Source of the DNA: Clostridiales bacterium
GTDB lineage: Bacteria > Bacillota > Clostridia > Lachnospirales > Lachnospiraceae
Length of the DNA stretch: 17,168 nt
Direction of reading: 5' to 3'
NCBI GenBank assembly: GCA_018374355.1
Contig: JAHAFI010000048.1
Span: 1-17,168 of the forward strand
Shown here one piece after another: positions 6,300 to 14,815 of the stretch (positions are counted from its first letter, which is position 1; every line of letters begins with the position of its first letter). The notes beneath the pieces are model-generated. The model was not told where the DNA came from. It saw nothing but the letters and a program-made list of their open reading frames with translations, and ran no database searches. A program made the translations under genes and the position numbers.

Positions 6300-9200
6300 C
6301 CAATATCCTCTCATGTCCGTTCCATGTGTAACGGATTACCGAAACAATCTGTGAATCCTGGGGTCTGGAAAGTTCTGCAATCCTAAGTCCTTTTACGGTC
6401 TCAAAACATCCCCACAGGGCCTGGGAATTCATAATGTAATCAAAATCCAGCTTATGTACCAATTCAAACATACTGCTGATATTCTTATCATCTACTCCGG
6501 CAAAGGCCTCATCCAGCGCAATGATTCGGGGGTGTACTTTCTTCTCTGCCTTCTTATACTGGGCATTGACCGCAGCAAAAAGAGGAACATACATAGCCAT
6601 CGCTTTTTCTCCTCCGCTGAAACGGTTAAACGCTGCATTCGTCAGAAGTTTCCGCTCGCCCTCTCCCCGTTTGAAATACATATGGAATGCGAACCATCTG
6701 CGGTAGTCCAGCGCATCACGAACAAGTTCCATATAATTGATAAAGCCTCCGCTTTCCTCAAGTTTCAGCTTTTCCATACGAATCTTACTGCGAAAATGTG
6801 CTGCAACCTTTTCGATATCCTCTATTGTCAGAAGGGAATGATCCCGGCGCAGGATCTGTTCCAGCTCTGCTGTGTCCAGTTCCATGTCATTTTCTGCTTT
6901 GCGGGGCTTCCATTCCAGCGAAAAGATCATGCCCATAGAAGTATCCATCTCCTTCATAAGCTGTGACATATCGGAAACCCATTTCCTGCTTTCTGCAATT
7001 CGGTCTGTAAGCTGGCGGCTGATCGTCTGGGACAGGATATCCTCAAACAGCTCCCTGTCCTTTGTCTGAATCAGCAGTTCTGTTTCATCGATTGCCTGCT
7101 TCAGGATTCCGTAAAATGCTTCCAGATATACCTTTTTTCCATTCCATGAGGAAACTACCCTTACTCTCTTTCTTATTGCGCCGGACAGGTTCTCTGTTTC
7201 CGGCCCGTCCTCCGGTGCATCAAAGCACTCCTCCAGAGATGTCCCGTAATTGACCAGACTTCCGTTATGACGCTGGTATACCTGATGCAGCGCCTGAAGC
7301 ATATCCGTTGGTTCTCTGTTTTTATCACTCTCCCGCAATATGGACACTGCTTTCTTCGCACACACGAGAAGTCCCTGACTTTCTCTGTCAAATACCAGCT
7401 TCAGTCCAAGCTCCTCCTCAAAATACGTTCTCAAATGAGTTTCTGCTATGATTTTTTGCTGAAGACCTGCCCTCAGCTTCGGCTCATTTTCGGCAAAGCT
7501 GCGCAGTCTGTCTTCCAGAACAGCCAGAGCACTTTTCAGCTCGCCGCCTTCCTTATCCATCTCTTTCAGTTCTTCCTTCAGCAGTCTCAGCCGATCGGCC
7601 TTTTCCACAATTTCCGGACGGTTCAGATACTCCTCAAACTGCTGAATCCGGATCTCACTGGCTTTTTTCTTCGTGTCCCAACTGCGTTTCTCTACAAATG
7701 CATCATCCATCAACTGCTCACTCTGGATGACCCGGTCATTTTCTCCTCTGTAATTTTCCTGTACGGTCTGAATCTGCCACAATTTCTTTACCATTTCCTG
7801 CTGAATGCGGCTGTATTCCTCCAATGCATCACAGGCTTCCTCATATTCCCCCTCTGTTCTTCCATACGGAAACGGCTTACACTTCTGCAGCATGGTCTGA
7901 TACTGACGGTTCATATCCTGCGCTATTTTCTGCTCCTGAGCCTCTTTTTTATTATACTCTGTGCATATCATCTGCAGCTCGAAACTGCATTGTCTTTCAC
8001 TGTCCAGAGCAGTGTTAATCGCTGAAAATCCCGGAAGCTGTTCATATTCTCCCTGCAGATGTCCCAGATTTTCCACTACTTCATTGGCTGCCTTTTCCGT
8101 ATCCGCAATAGCCGCTCTGACTCCATCAATTGCCGTTTTCAACTCACGGATTCTCTGTTCTTTCCGTCTTTTTCTTGCCAGTACTCCGACAAACTCCGCA
8201 CCGCCTGATTTATCTGCTTTTCCGGTCAGGATTCCCTGACGGAAGGTTCCGTCCTTTCCAAGATAAATCCCCTGTCCATTTTCTTTATCCTCATAAACAT
8301 TGCTGAGAATCTGCTGAACCGTTTCCTTCAGCTCCGGTTTTAGTTCTTCATTGACTGCCAATTTGGAAAACCCGGAATTTCCCTCTTCTTTCACATATAA
8401 AACCGTATCCAGAAACTCCGGGCATGTCCTCCTGATATTCTCAAAATCCTCCAGTGATACCACCAGTGCATCCAAAATACCCGTTTTCTGAAGCTGAGCC
8501 TCCAGTCTTGCGCAGTCTGTTTCACTCAAAGTCTCTGAAAATTCTACCGTTTTATAAAAAGGTTCTGCCGTAATACCTGCACGCTCCAGCGCCTTTCTGG
8601 ATTTTTCTGTACTGTCATCCCTCTCAGGCACCAGCTCCTCCAGATTCTGTAAATTCGCCAGTTCCTCTTCTATGCCCTCCAGTTCTTCCAACTGAATCTT
8701 CTTCTCATGCTCTAAGCCGCTTTTTCGATCCATCAATTCCTGCCGCTGACGCTCATAGTCCGTACGAAGAAGCTGTTGTATCGGCTCTGCATCTGCTGCC
8801 GACTGGTACTCCTGAATCTTTTCCTCTGCTTTCTGAAGTGTGTCACGCTCAGGCTTCCACCGGACAGAATTTTTTTCTGTCTCATAAATGTCTGTCACCC
8901 ACTGGTCGATGCTGCGGACAACCTCCTCCTGTGCCGCCTGTACTTTCTGCTCTCCTTCTGTTTTCTGAAGTTTTATCCGTTCCAGATCTGCTGCTGTTTC
9001 ATCATACCTTTTGGACAATTCCTCATATTCACGGATTGCTTTCTTACATTCCGTAAGCAGCTTTTTCAGCAATTCAAGGCTTTTTACAATCTCACTGCTC
9101 TTTTCATACTCTCCCCGCTTCACCAAATCTGCCGCTTCTTCGTGCCGGTCCCACTGCAGGATTTCCTGCTGCTCTTCCAGTTCCTCCATTCCATCCGTAA

Positions 9201-10356
9201 TTTCCTGCTGCATTTTCTCCAGATTATCCTGAATCTCTTTCATTTTACGCTGTCCACGCCAGATTGTTTCCTGATGCTCACGAATTTTATTTTCCCAGTA
9301 TTTCTCTTTGTCTGCAGCCTCTTGTCTGTCTTCCTTCGCCTGCGCAAGCTTACGGTCAATTTCCTCCAGATCGGTGTCCAGAAGGCCGTCCCTTTCTATA
9401 CTTTTCAGTTTCTTCTGTTCTTCCAGTTCAGCCAATCTCCTGCTCTTGCTGTCCAGATTATTTTCCGTATCCTGCCGTTTCTGCTCCTGTTCGGCCAACT
9501 GGCTCTGCTCCGTATCAACTTTCTGCTTCATGACCAGATATGCCTGTGCTTTTTTGGCAAGCATATATTGATTATACCGGGTGTATTCATTCCGTATAAT
9601 TTTCACATCATCAAAAGCGCGCTTCAAAATGTCCAGACTGTCCTGAATCTCATCCATTTTTTCCATGGCATCCACCATGGCGCGCAAATCTTCGTCTGTC
9701 AGCGTCTGCAGGGAATCATTGAGGATCTCATACACCTTTGTTGGCTTAAATTCCTTCGAAAGCTTCGGGGCACGAACCTTTACCAGCAATTTGATAAACT
9801 GCTCGTACTGCTCTTCTTTCCGAAATCCGAAAATATGACGGTTGACTGCTTTTTTATATTCACTCTGACTGGCGGTAAAAAAGTTTTCTTCTCCCAGCGC
9901 CGTCTTCATCTCACGCTTATCAAGGGGGATTTTGCTTGAGCCGATCTCTTTATACAGCCATAGGTCATAACCGATCCTTCGTCCGTCCAAAATAACAAAT
10001 CCCCAGAAATCCATGGGTTTTCCTCTTTTAGCCCTCTGTCCAATGCCGATCGTGCGGTATTCCTCTGAATTTTCTTTTTTTAATTCCAGAAACAAATATC
10101 CTGTGGATTCATCTTTTCCTTCCTCTCCCAGAAAATAGTACTCCATTTTCCGGTCACTGGAGCCAAAAGGATCCAGCCTGCTTGGCGTACGGTCTCCATC
10201 CAATATAAAGGGAATAAAACTCTGGGTCGTAATCGATTTGCCAGACGCATTCTGTCCCCGCAGGAGAAGCTTTCCATTTACGAATTCAAAATCTTCTTCA
10301 TCATATAGCCAAAAATTTACGAACCCTATACGGTTCATTTTAAAGCGCTCCATCAC
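6289..10356 (-). CDS. jetC: Wadjet type II SMC-like ATPase JetC (TIGR02680)
   Basis: A 1355-aa MukB/SMC-like motor. Residues 1-240 form the N-terminal half of the ABC head with Walker A GQNASGKS (34-41). Long Glu/Lys/Gln-rich coiled coils run from about 250 to 580 and from about 735 to 1000. A non-coiled middle part (about 590-730, including ILDALVVSLEDFENIRR and EFVGVLARKRRKEQR) probably forms the hinge. The C-terminal head half has signature RFSGGEK (about 1246-1252) and Walker B RIIALDEAF with D1282 and E1283. All ATP-binding and hydrolysis residues are present and the length is normal for the family. The first codon is GTG at 10354-10356, overlapping the jetB stop as GTGA, with GGAGG about 9 bases upstream. 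The next codon is ATG (10351-10353) and could be the true start. Long open frames on the opposite strand are coding shadows of the coiled coils. Confidence 0.94.
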   Translation of the reverse strand: MMERFKMNRIGFVNFWLYDEEDFEFVNGKLLLRGQNASGKSITTQSFIPFILDGDRTPSRLDPFGSSDRKMEYYFLGEEGKDESTGYLFLELKKENSEEYRTIGIGQRAKRGKPMDFWGFVILDGRRIGYDLWLYKEIGSSKIPLDKREMKTALGEENFFTASQSEYKKAVNRHIFGFRKEEQYEQFIKLLVKVRAPKLSKEFKPTKVYEILNDSLQTLTDEDLRAMVDAMEKMDEIQDSLDILKRAFDDVKIIRNEYTRYNQYMLAKKAQAYLVMKQKVDTEQSQLAEQEQKRQDTENNLDSKSRRLAELEEQKKLKSIERDGLLDTDLEEIDRKLAQAKEDRQEAADKEKYWENKIREHQETIWRGQRKMKEIQDNLEKMQQEITDGMEELEEQQEILQWDRHEEAADLVKRGEYEKSSEIVKSLELLKKLLTECKKAIREYEELSKRYDETAADLERIKLQKTEGEQKVQAAQEEVVRSIDQWVTDIYETEKNSVRWKPERDTLQKAEEKIQEYQSAADAEPIQQLLRTDYERQRQELMDRKSGLEHEKKIQLEELEGIEEELANLQNLEELVPERDDSTEKSRKALERAGITAEPFYKTVEFSETLSETDCARLEAQLQKTGILDALVVSLEDFENIRRTCPEFLDTVLYVKEEGNSGFSKLAVNEELKPELKETVQQILSNVYEDKENGQGIYLGKDGTFRQGILTGKADKSGGAEFVGVLARKRRKEQRIRELKTAIDGVRAAIADTEKAANEVVENLGHLQGEYEQLPGFSAINTALDSERQCSFELQMICTEYNKKEAQEQKIAQDMNRQYQTMLQKCKPFPYGRTEGEYEEACDALEEYSRIQQEMVKKLWQIQTVQENYRGENDRVIQSEQLMDDAFVEKRSWDTKKKASEIRIQQFEEYLNRPEIVEKADRLRLLKEELKEMDKEGGELKSALAVLEDRLRSFAENEPKLRAGLQQKIIAETHLRTYFEEELGLKLVFDRESQGLLVCAKKAVSILRESDKNREPTDMLQALHQVYQRHNGSLVNYGTSLEECFDAPEDGPETENLSGAIRKRVRVVSSWNGKKVYLEAFYGILKQAIDETELLIQTKDRELFEDILSQTISRQLTDRIAESRKWVSDMSQLMKEMDTSMGMIFSLEWKPRKAENDMELDTAELEQILRRDHSLLTIEDIEKVAAHFRSKIRMEKLKLEESGGFINYMELVRDALDYRRWFAFHMYFKRGEGERKLLTNAAFNRFSGGEKAMAMYVPLFAAVNAQYKKAEKKVHPRIIALDEAFAGVDDKNISSMFELVHKLDFDYIMNSQALWGCFETVKGLRIAELSRPQDSQIVSVIRYTWNGHERILDVQ
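6307..6312 (-). promoter_or_regulatory. Ribosome binding site deciding the jetD start
   Basis: GAGAGG on the minus strand, 7 bases before the ATG at 6297-6299 and inside the 3' end of jetC. It favours the shorter JetD over the ATG at 6314. Confidence 0.6.
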
Positions 10357-11489
10357 TCTCCGGTACCTCCCTTAAAATCATCCGGATAAAATCCCGCAGT
10401 TCTTCCTACAGACGGCAATATCTCGACCTGCGTCTCATTGTATCGAATCATCATCCAGTTTTTCATGTATTCCAAAACATTTTCCACGAGCCGATGCTCA
10501 TCCATTTCCCGATATTCTTTACTCCAGCCGTCTTTCCATTCCCTGCGGCAGGATAAAATCAGTTCGGCAAATTCTTCCCGGGTCATAGACAAAGATTCAT
10601 CTTCCTGTTTTTCCAAATCCCCCTCCAAAATCCCCTTCTGCACTTTTGCACATACCAGAAGAACAACCTCCGGAAGCATAGCCTCTCTCGGATGAACCGA
10701 ACCATAACAGTCGTCTTCGTCCAGTGTAAGACATGCCATATTTTTGTATATATCTAAATTTCCTCCCAGATTCTCCTTCATATATTTTCCAACCCACTGA
10801 CGCTGGTTCTTCAAATAAATGGCATCCGGGTCTTCATTGCTTTCCCAAAACATGGACGGACACACAGACAACTGTCTGTATACGCGATTGATGCGCAGAA
10901 CACCTCTGTTTTCCTGAAATCCTTCAAAATCCATTTTCTCAAAGTCTTCCCATGATTCATATTTGGAAATGTCGGTAGGAAAACTGGTTGCAAAGTATTT
11001 CGAATATCCTGTATTCTCATACAAAACCTCCTGTCCTGCTTCCATTCCAAACCCCTCGCTTCGTCCTTCATATACCCGGAGCATGTGCATCTTTTCCATA
11101 TACTGCAGAACGCGAACGAGAGATTTTCTCTGCGTAAAAGAGGTCCAGTCTATAGACAGATACGATTTTAGCTGTGTCTCAACGTAATCAATCAGTTCTG
11201 ACAAAAGGAACTGCTCCTGTTCCTCCTTATCCTCCAGATACATCAGCACTGCACACAAAATACAGTAGTCTCTGATCTCCGTAAATTCACCGATTCCCAT
11301 AAATGCTTCCGCATGGGCGGGCCTTTTTTCCAGCTTCAGCAGATTCTCCGTATGGACAAGCTTCCATCCAAGCTGTTCTCTGATGAATTTCTGAAAATTC
11401 GGTATATCCCTTTTTACTCTATAGTAAGTTTCCCTGTCAGGAGCCTTGCATATCCAAAAATTCTCAAATAATGTCCTCAATTCACTCAT
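10353..11489 (-). CDS. jetB: Wadjet type II subunit JetB (TIGR02678, MukE-like winged-helix)
   Basis: A 378-aa accessory subunit of the JetABC motor, the functional counterpart of MukE/MksE, expected to be rich in winged-helix folds and to bind JetA and JetC. Recognition rests on family-typical stretches in order: an N-terminal helix region with GWKLV and LLKLEKRPAH (about 40-60), RVYRQLSVCPSMFWES (about 200-215), REEFAELILSCRREW (about 305-320), and a C-terminal VEILPSVGRTAGFY. Its ATG at 11487-11489 overlaps the jetA stop as ATGA. A GGAG lies somewhat far upstream (11 bases), so translation probably depends on coupling to jetA. One sampled 60-base line has only about 32% GC, well below the flanking housekeeping genes. 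Confidence 0.88.
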   Translation of the reverse strand: MSELRTLFENFWICKAPDRETYYRVKRDIPNFQKFIREQLGWKLVHTENLLKLEKRPAHAEAFMGIGEFTEIRDYCILCAVLMYLEDKEEQEQFLLSELIDYVETQLKSYLSIDWTSFTQRKSLVRVLQYMEKMHMLRVYEGRSEGFGMEAGQEVLYENTGYSKYFATSFPTDISKYESWEDFEKMDFEGFQENRGVLRINRVYRQLSVCPSMFWESNEDPDAIYLKNQRQWVGKYMKENLGGNLDIYKNMACLTLDEDDCYGSVHPREAMLPEVVLLVCAKVQKGILEGDLEKQEDESLSMTREEFAELILSCRREWKDGWSKEYREMDEHRLVENVLEYMKNWMMIRYNETQVEILPSVGRTAGFYPDDFKGGTGE

Positions 11490-12973
11490 AATGACTTAAA
11501 CTCCAATATAAATGCCGGCATAACCAGCTCCCCATCCTCACACTTTAATATACATTTTTCCGGTGTCCGTATCAAACGATATTCCTGTCCATATTCTGTT
11601 CTCCCCATTTTCCGGGAATTCATATTGGCCTGTGTGATCCACTGCAAAAATATCATCCTTGTCTCCTCTGAAATAACCTCTTCTATCCGGGAAAAATCAA
11701 TCCGATTGTCCCTGATATAATGCATAACAATCTCTTTCTGCCGCTTGATTTTCTGCAGGTATTTCTCCCGCTGCATAATTTTTTCCAGAGATTTATCCGT
11801 GAATCCTCTCTTGTCCTTTTTCTCCCGATAGGATCTTGTATGGGGTTTTAAAAGAAAGCCAGCCGGTTCCTCCTTATAAATACTGACATTGATGGAATCT
11901 TCCTCCCGGGACTCCAGTGTCTTAAAATGCTGTATCTTCTGTATTCCAAAAACATGTGCCGATAATTTCCGGGCTTCGTCCAAATCTCCGCATTTCAAAA
12001 AAAGCTCCAAAAACTTACGGTAATCATCCTTCCTGCTGATTCCTCCGTTCTGAAGCTGAACAATCAGCGCTGCATTTTGAATAATACTTCTTATTACGTC
12101 ATTGGTAATTTTCAAAACTTTTTTGCACTCGCATTCATTTCCCTGAGAATCGATAAACCAGTTTTTCAGAGAACTCCATTTCCCCATCACATTTTCCCGT
12201 ATACTGGGCTCTGCATTTCCGTGAAGTTCCAGAACAGCATGGGGAATATCCAGTTCACTCTGTACCACTCTTTCCAGAACATATTCTTCAATCACAGGAA
12301 TATTCTCTGTCAGTATATGTTCAATCCGTTTGGAGCGGCGCTGCAGTTCCTGTACAAATTCATTCAGATATTTAATAAATTTGTCTTTATGTACAACAAA
12401 TTCCACTGACTTCAATACCTGATCCGTTTTTCCGGAGTAAAAATCCCTCAGGTAATCCTGATAATTCTGATTCAGCCGCTTAAAATCCTCCTGAAGCAGA
12501 TTCCACCACTCATTGATTTCCTTCAGACTGCTGTTTTTCAGTTCTTCCGCATTTTGCAGACTTTTTTCCATCCGTACGAAAAAGTTCGTAGATAAATTTC
12601 CGGATTCCAAAAAAATATTCTCTAAACGCACGGTCAGGCGTTCAATCTCCACGGCATACTCAGACATGGTATAGCGGTACTGTTTATTTTTGTAGTCCGC
12701 TATTGTGTAGACCCTTCCCGGATCCTGAATCGGAGTAAGATTTTTCCATTTGACTAATGCTTCCAGATCCGCCGCTAACTGTTCCATTGAGTAGTCTGCG
12801 AATGCCTCATCCTGCTTGAGAAGCCGAAAAATATCTTCCTTATATATCTGAAAATGCATCTTCTCGTATTCCCTGTAAAAGCATCGCATGATTTTACGGT
12901 ATACCGGCGCATTTGGAACAGATAAATAAGACGCTTCAATGACAGGTTCAAGATATTCCTTTTCTATTTTCAT
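11486..12973 (-). CDS. jetA: Wadjet type II subunit JetA (TIGR02677, DUF2397, kleisin-like)
   Basis: A 495-aa kleisin-like subunit that should bridge the JetC heads, counterpart of MukF/MksF. The N-terminal winged-helix region (YRKIMRCFYREYEKMHF, then LAADLEALVKWKNLTPIQD, then QYRYTMSEYAVEIERL, about 25-130) is the most recognisable DUF2397 block. A helical middle with possible coiled coil (about 130-260) follows. A C-terminal block with GRTEYGQEYRLIRTPEK and MPAFILEF closes the protein. AGAGG (12983-12987) lies 9 bases before the ATG. It is the first gene of the operon and starts 31 bp after the rRNA methyltransferase stop, with no clear promoter or terminator in that AT-rich gap, so read-through transcription from the methyltransferase gene is likely. 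One sampled 60-base line in this gene has 30% GC. Confidence 0.9.
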   Translation of the reverse strand: MKIEKEYLEPVIEASYLSVPNAPVYRKIMRCFYREYEKMHFQIYKEDIFRLLKQDEAFADYSMEQLAADLEALVKWKNLTPIQDPGRVYTIADYKNKQYRYTMSEYAVEIERLTVRLENIFLESGNLSTNFFVRMEKSLQNAEELKNSSLKEINEWWNLLQEDFKRLNQNYQDYLRDFYSGKTDQVLKSVEFVVHKDKFIKYLNEFVQELQRRSKRIEHILTENIPVIEEYVLERVVQSELDIPHAVLELHGNAEPSIRENVMGKWSSLKNWFIDSQGNECECKKVLKITNDVIRSIIQNAALIVQLQNGGISRKDDYRKFLELFLKCGDLDEARKLSAHVFGIQKIQHFKTLESREEDSINVSIYKEEPAGFLLKPHTRSYREKKDKRGFTDKSLEKIMQREKYLQKIKRQKEIVMHYIRDNRIDFSRIEEVISEETRMIFLQWITQANMNSRKMGRTEYGQEYRLIRTPEKCILKCEDGELVMPAFILEFKSL

Positions 12974-13004
12974 ACTCTATATCCTCTAGCTTATCCATTA
13001 GCTA

Positions 13005-14393
13005 CTATTTTTTTACTATTTTTACGCAAACTTCCGTATGAACCGTCTGAGCAAACTGATCCACGCAAACTGCCCTTTCCACCCGGTACCCGCATCCCAG
13101 AAACATCTCCAGATCCCTGACCAGACTGGTAGGCTTACAGGAAATATACACCAGCTTGTCCACTCCATACTGGATAATCTTCGGCAGGGCCTTGGGATGA
13201 ATCCCGTCTCTCGGCGGGTCCAGCACGATAAAGTCCGGTTTCTCCGAAATCTCGTCAATCACCTTCAGCACATCTCCGGCAATAAATGTGCAGTTATCAA
13301 TACCATTGAACTCTGCGTTTTGTTTCGCAGCCTCCACAGCCTCCTCAACAATCTCCACACCGATTACCTTCTTCGCCACAGAAGCCAGAATCTGGGAAAT
13401 CGTTCCGGTTCCGCTGTACAGATCAAAGACCGTCATATCCTTCGTATCTCCGATATACTCCCGGGCTGTCTGATACAGCACCTCTGCTCCCAGCGAATTG
13501 GGCTGGAAAAAGGAAAACGGCGTAATTTTGAACTTCAGGCCCAGAATTTCCTCATAAAAATAGTCTTTTCCGTACAGAATTCTGGTTTCATCGCTCTGCA
13601 CAGTGTCAGAAAGGGAATCATTTAATATATGAAGGATACCCACAATACTTCCCTCCAGCGGCAGAGCCAGAAGGCGTTTGACAAGCTCCGAAAGATCAGG
13701 CTCCTGCTGTGTGGTAGTCACCAGATTCACCAGAATTTCCCCTGTGGTATTTCCTCTTCTCAAAAGCAGATGGCGCAGGTATCCCACATGCTGCATCTTA
13801 TGATAATAAGAAAATCCCTGTTCCCGGCAGTAATCCAGTACGCACCGGAGGATCTTTGTCATATCCTCGTGCACCAGTTTACAATCCACCGCATCCAGCA
13901 CATCGTAGGTGCTTCCTTTTTTATGTAAACCTAATGTCAGTGGGCCGCCCTTTTCGGCATCACCAAATGAAAATTCCATCTTATTGCGGTATGCAAATTC
14001 CAGTGGGCTTCCCTTAATTCCTTCAAACAGATAATCCGGATTTCCTTCCTCATCCACCTGTCCTGCCTGTTTCACTGCCCGGTCCAAAAGTTCGTGGATC
14101 TGATTTTCTTTCATATCAAGCTGTGCCTGATAATCCATGGTCTGATACATACACCCGCCGCACTGGGGGAAAATGGAACACACCGGCTCTCTGGTCTCCA
14201 TGGGAGACCTTTCCAGAACCTCCAAGAGCCGTCCTTCCACCCGTCCGCTCCGTTTTTTATTGATCATGAAACGGATTTTCTGTCCCGGCATTCCGTTTTT
14301 CACCGTCACATGCTGTCCTTCTGCCATGACTCTTCCTTTATTCGGAAATTCAATTTTTTCAATCAATCCTTCGTAAATTTCGCCTTTTTTCAT
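13005..14393 (-). CDS. rlmD: 23S rRNA (uracil-5-)-methyltransferase, RlmD/RumA type
   Basis: A 462-aa SAM-dependent enzyme that places m5U in 23S rRNA (U1939 and/or U747 by family knowledge; some Firmicute members do both, so RlmCD is possible). Residues 1-65 are a TRAM RNA-binding domain. Iron-sulfur ligands C72, C78 and C81 (CSIFPQCGGC) plus C171 (VDCKLVHED) are all present. The methyltransferase core has FDLYSGTGTI, VLDPPRDGIHP (D392, P393, P394, R395) and YISCKPTSL with the catalytic C419. AGGAG (14401-14405) lies 7 bases before the ATG. A terminator separates it from the small membrane-protein gene upstream, so it needs its own promoter or read-through. Downstream, jetA follows after 31 bp. 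Confidence 0.93.
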   Translation of the reverse strand: MKKGEIYEGLIEKIEFPNKGRVMAEGQHVTVKNGMPGQKIRFMINKKRSGRVEGRLLEVLERSPMETREPVCSIFPQCGGCMYQTMDYQAQLDMKENQIHELLDRAVKQAGQVDEEGNPDYLFEGIKGSPLEFAYRNKMEFSFGDAEKGGPLTLGLHKKGSTYDVLDAVDCKLVHEDMTKILRCVLDYCREQGFSYYHKMQHVGYLRHLLLRRGNTTGEILVNLVTTTQQEPDLSELVKRLLALPLEGSIVGILHILNDSLSDTVQSDETRILYGKDYFYEEILGLKFKITPFSFFQPNSLGAEVLYQTAREYIGDTKDMTVFDLYSGTGTISQILASVAKKVIGVEIVEEAVEAAKQNAEFNGIDNCTFIAGDVLKVIDEISEKPDFIVLDPPRDGIHPKALPKIIQYGVDKLVYISCKPTSLVRDLEMFLGCGYRVERAVCVDQFAQTVHTEVCVKIVKK

Positions 14394-14416
14394 TCACTCG
14401 CTCCTCTTGCCATCTG

Positions 14417-14445
14417 TTTTCACCAACTCTATAATCCATAGTCAA
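14417..14445 (-). promoter_or_regulatory. Weak candidate promoter of the rlmD gene
   Basis: TTGACT (14440-14445) as -35, a 17-bp spacer and TGAAAA (14417-14422) as a poor -10 on the minus strand. The -35 overlaps the T-rich tail of the preceding terminator. It is offered only because the terminator implies that a promoter should exist here. Confidence 0.25.
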
Positions 14446-14477
14446 AAAGAAAGCTCCGGGGTCATTCCTCCGAAGCT
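14444..14477 (-). terminator. Rho-independent terminator after the small membrane-protein gene
   Basis: On the minus strand AGCTTCGG pairs with CCGGAGCT (arms 14470-14477 and 14452-14459, one G-U pair, 10-nt loop) and is followed by TTCTTTTT. It lies about 70 bases past the stop of the small gene and about 50 bases before the rlmD start. Confidence 0.8.
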
Positions 14478-14548
14478 CTCCTGTTCACTGTCTGTTTTCC
14501 ATACAATGCCGCATACGCTTTCAGCTCTGGGTTCTTCCCACAGCAGAC

Positions 14549-14782
14549 TTAATTTTCTTCTCCATCTTCATCATCAAAGTAGTCATCGAAGTCTTCATCA
14601 AAGTCATCTTCGAAGTCTTCCAGATAATCCGGTGTGAAGAAACGATACACTGCATATGCAATACCTGCAACAGCCGCTACTGCACCCAGAATCGCCAATA
14701 TCCAGATAATCGTATTTTTGCACTTGTCATCTTCTTTTTCTTTTCTCTGCAGTAACGCTAATAATTCGTCCATTTTATTCAT
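14549..14782 (-). CDS. Small acidic single-pass membrane protein, function unknown
   Basis: A 77-aa protein not assigned to a family with confidence. Residues 1-22 are charged (MNKMDELLALLQRKEKEDDK), about 24-47 form one hydrophobic helix (IIWILAILGAVAAVAGIAYAVY), and the last 30 residues are strongly acidic with Phe/Tyr spaced among Asp and Glu (EDFEDDFDEDFDDYFDDED). This suggests a membrane-anchored protein with a disordered, negatively charged tail. The ATG at 14780-14782 is chosen although GAGAGG is 12 bases upstream and only GGTG is nearer. A GTG at 14789-14791 would add three residues but sits too close to GAGAGG. An extended -10 promoter lies just upstream and a terminator downstream, so it can be a single-gene unit between pcrA and rlmD. 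Confidence 0.75.
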   Translation of the reverse strand: MNKMDELLALLQRKEKEDDKCKNTIIWILAILGAVAAVAGIAYAVYRFFTPDYLEDFEDDFDEDFDDYFDDEDGEEN

Positions 14783-14815
14783 TAAGAACACCGTCCTCTC
14801 TTAAAAACTATTGTT

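Larger units (their letters stand above)
4977..12973 (-). other. Wadjet type II anti-plasmid defence operon (jetABCD)
   Basis: Four consecutive overlapping genes in the canonical order TIGR02677-TIGR02678-TIGR02680-TIGR02679. Wadjet complexes are SMC/MukBEF-like motors (JetABC) that reel in DNA and trigger the JetD nuclease to cut small closed circular DNA. The mechanism was worked out mainly on type I systems and is carried over here by homology. Overlaps are 4 bp (jetA/jetB), 4 bp (jetB/jetC) and 11 bp (jetC/jetD). All reading frames are intact and the ATPase and Toprim motifs are complete, so the system is predicted to be functional. No integrase, transposase or flanking direct repeat is visible. 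Confidence 0.92.

Noticed and set aside
8776..9939. Long open frame (387 codons) on the plus strand opposite jetC
   Set aside because: It is antisense to the Glu/Lys/Gln-rich coiled-coil part of JetC, whose codons read as Phe/Leu-rich sequence on the other strand. It has no domain, no ribosome binding site and no promoter.
4975..13010. Mobile element ends or attachment repeats flanking the Wadjet block
   Set aside because: By eye, the sequences around 4975-5000 and 12974-13010 share no direct or inverted repeat of note, and no recombinase gene is present.
12974..13060. Promoter for jetA in the AT-rich end of rlmD
   Set aside because: TAAAAA/TAGTAG-like -10 candidates exist, but none has an acceptable -35 at 16-18 bp, so none is claimed.
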